Shown here piece after piece: positions 41,868-43,139 of a stretch of 43,139 nt of DNA; positions within the stretch are counted from its first letter, which is position 1, and the number at the start of each line of letters is the position of its first letter. Position numbers and translations under genes: made by a program. Below the pieces are notes generated by a model, which saw only the letters and a program-made list of their open reading frames with translations, was not told where the DNA came from and searched no databases. The DNA comes from Specibacter cremeus (lineage in GTDB: Bacteria; Actinomycetota; Actinomycetes; Actinomycetales; Micrococcaceae): contig NZ_RWKQ01000024.1 in assembly GCF_003946885.1 (NCBI RefSeq), positions 22,034-65,172 of the forward strand, written 5' to 3'.

Positions 41868-41904
41868 TACTAGTACATAGTAACACTGAATAGTGACGGC
41901 GCAA
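41868..41904 (-). promoter_or_regulatory. Promoter and putative PadR operator
   Basis: On the minus strand, -35 TTGCGC (41904 to 41899) and -10 TACTAT (41882 to 41877) are 16 bases apart. The -10 box lies inside the dyad TACTATGTACTAGTA (41882 to 41868), with arms TACTA and TAGTA. A direct repeat of ACACTGA flanks it (41860-41866 and 41883-41889). This AT-rich patch stands out from its GC-rich surroundings and would put a bound repressor directly on the promoter. Confidence 0.6.
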
Positions 41905-42274
41905 GCTCCACGTGTCGGCGGGAAGTGTCGGCTCTTGCCACCTGAAGGCGCGAACGGCGGGAACCGCTGACCATCAACGACGGTGTACCTGGAGACCTGC
42001 CTCGGCCTGCGCTCGAGAGTCCCCACGCCATCGCCAACGGCTTCGCCCGCGCCGCCTCGGCCTCCGTCGCCGTGATCGCACGCTGCCCTGATTCGCTCCC
42101 GAATCCCGTCTGGCTGGGGGTACACCCTTGCCGACCGTCAGCCTCCCGGAGAAGAAGCGTCAGAATGGGGTCACTTCCGTCATTTATTGACAGGCGTTGA
42201 GCAGGCTCTTGGCTTTCAATCTGACGAACGGGCAGGATGGCCGAGATACCGCTGCCGGGGCGCGCTCTGATCCT
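41905..42274. other. Intergenic region with no gene seen
   Basis: This stretch lies downstream of the NYN gene and upstream of padR. Short open frames exist on both strands, but none shows a recognisable domain, ribosome site or codon pattern like its neighbours. No hairpin with a T-run was found for the NYN gene. Confidence 0.4.
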
Positions 42275-43139
42275 TCAGATGAGCTCGTCCAGCTTCTCCC
42301 AGAAGGCTAGGCGAAGGGTGCGCCGCACCGCTTGTATGTCGGTCTTCCATTCCCCGATTCTTTGCGCACAGTCTTTCAGGAGGACACGGTCGATCTCCGG
42401 GGGCAGAATCGGCCGGTCGGCCAGCAACTCGTTGACGTCGTTCTGGGTCACGCTGCCGTACCAGTTCGTTGCCAGGCTCGCACCGACCTCGTAGGCGACG
42501 TCCATGGGGTTTCCTTCCGCACCGGAGCTTCCGGTCGCGCTGGAGGTGAAGACGACCTGCGACTCGGAGCGCTGGAACCGGCTGCCCGGGGTCAGGATCG
42601 GAGGCTTGGGCTTGCCCGGCGTCGGCACCGGGTGGGGCCGCGCGACGGTGACGGGGGCTTCGGGGAGAGGCACTGCAGGGGCGGGCGCAGCAGGGGCCGG
42701 GATTGGTTCCGCAGCAACCTGCTTGGTGATACATGATTCGATGAGGTCAGGGGGCAGTGTGATGATGCTATCCACCTGCAGGGCAAGGTGTTCGGCCACG
42801 GAGGCGACGCCGAGCCGGTGGTCGGGTTTTTCCAGGCCGATCAGGACCACCTTCACGCCCAGGTCCTGCGCGTCTTCGACCGCTTCGGCCAAGTCGTCAT
42901 CACCCGAAACCAGGAAGGCCACGGAAGCGGCCCGGTTGCGGGCAATCCCGACCATGTCCAGGCCGAGCTTGAGGTCGACGCCCTTCTGCTCGCCACTGAA
43001 CGCGATCCGCCCGAGCCTGACCTTCACGCCGGGGATGAGGCCGATTCGCTTGTGCCGGTCAGTCATGGTGTCGCTGGTGCGGCGCCGGTGTCGGCGTGAA
43101 AATGGTGGGGTGCGCGCCTGTGACGTCGTTTTCTCCTTG
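42275..43139 (-). CDS. NYN/PIN-like nuclease-fold protein with extra C-terminal domain (5' end outside window)
   Basis: The frame is open to the right edge, so the N-terminus is missing; the ATG at 43066 would omit the first strand of the fold. Visible NYN features are KGVDLKLGLDMVGIA near the start and SGDDDLAEAVEDAQDLG, giving several of the acidic residues that bind metal in the active site. NYN proteins are usually ribonucleases. After the domain comes a Pro/Ala-rich linker of about 50 residues (VPLPEAP, RPHPVPTPGKPKPP), then a separate helical domain of about 75 residues (YEVGASLATNWYGSVTQNDV to the C-terminus) that I do not recognise. Confidence 0.8.
   Translation of the reverse strand, partial: KEKTTSQARTPPFSRRHRRRTSDTMTDRHKRIGLIPGVKVRLGRIAFSGEQKGVDLKLGLDMVGIARNRAASVAFLVSGDDDLAEAVEDAQDLGVKVVLIGLEKPDHRLGVASVAEHLALQVDSIITLPPDLIESCITKQVAAEPIPAPAAPAPAVPLPEAPVTVARPHPVPTPGKPKPPILTPGSRFQRSESQVVFTSSATGSSGAEGNPMDVAYEVGASLATNWYGSVTQNDVNELLADRPILPPEIDRVLLKDCAQRIGEWKTDIQAVRRTLRLAFWEKLDELI

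Noticed and set aside
41850-42125. A 91-codon frame between padR and the NYN gene
   Set aside because: It overlaps the padR promoter and operator and encodes a low-complexity Arg/Gly-rich product, typical of a chance frame in GC-rich DNA.

Overview
The window is GC-rich chromosomal DNA from an actinobacterium, most likely a member of the Micrococcaceae (Arthrobacter-like). The signs are the codon and base use, a mycothiol-type reductase, a T-box of the actinobacterial translational type in front of ileS, paired clpP genes, a group II truncated hemoglobin, and gene neighbours that, from memory, match the Mycobacterium tuberculosis Rv2447c-Rv2478c block (folC, valS, clpX, clpP2, clpP1, tig, nei, rpiB, pepN, glbO, thioesterase, ettA, ssb). 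The order here is partly rearranged.

Left part (1-10.4 kb): a leftward operon ileS-folC-DUF4233 under a T-box leader, then a leftward SDR oxidoreductase and a DUF488 gene, then rightward gluQRS and valS. Middle (10.4-19 kb): leftward protein quality-control genes (a mycothiol-dependent DsbA-like reductase, clpX, clpP2, clpP1, tig), tRNA-Pro and tRNA-Gly, then leftward nei-rpiB and a membrane protein. Next (19-31 kb): rightward pepN, a secreted SGNH hydrolase, OsmC, a small MscS channel and glbO; a leftward pair of an uncharacterised protein and a thioesterase; tesB; leftward ettA; a lipoprotein; a small two-helix membrane protein; and ssb.

Right part (31-43 kb) is more accessory in nature: a frameshifted AhpD-like gene and tRNA-derived scraps, then a complete leftward molybdenum hydroxylase operon (coxD, coxE, xdhC, coxS, coxL, coxM, coxG). 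Its large subunit carries the form II loop AYRGAGR, so CO is not assured as the substrate. A PadR-DUF1048-ABC ATPase-ABC permease operon follows, with a dyad operator over its promoter. The window ends inside a NYN-domain gene.

Three layers of structure lie outside the genes. (1) A palindromic repeat family (half-site GGTCTCGACAAGCTCGACC and relatives) sits in five intergenic clusters, mostly between convergent genes, and one copy is embedded in frame inside ileS. (2) A second element follows the stop codons of clpP2 and tig; the two copies keep the same layout while their 8-bp stems differ in sequence but still pair. (3) A T-box with an AUC specifier and a putative Shine-Dalgarno sequestrator precedes ileS. 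No CRISPR array, integrase, transposase or recognisable phage gene was seen.
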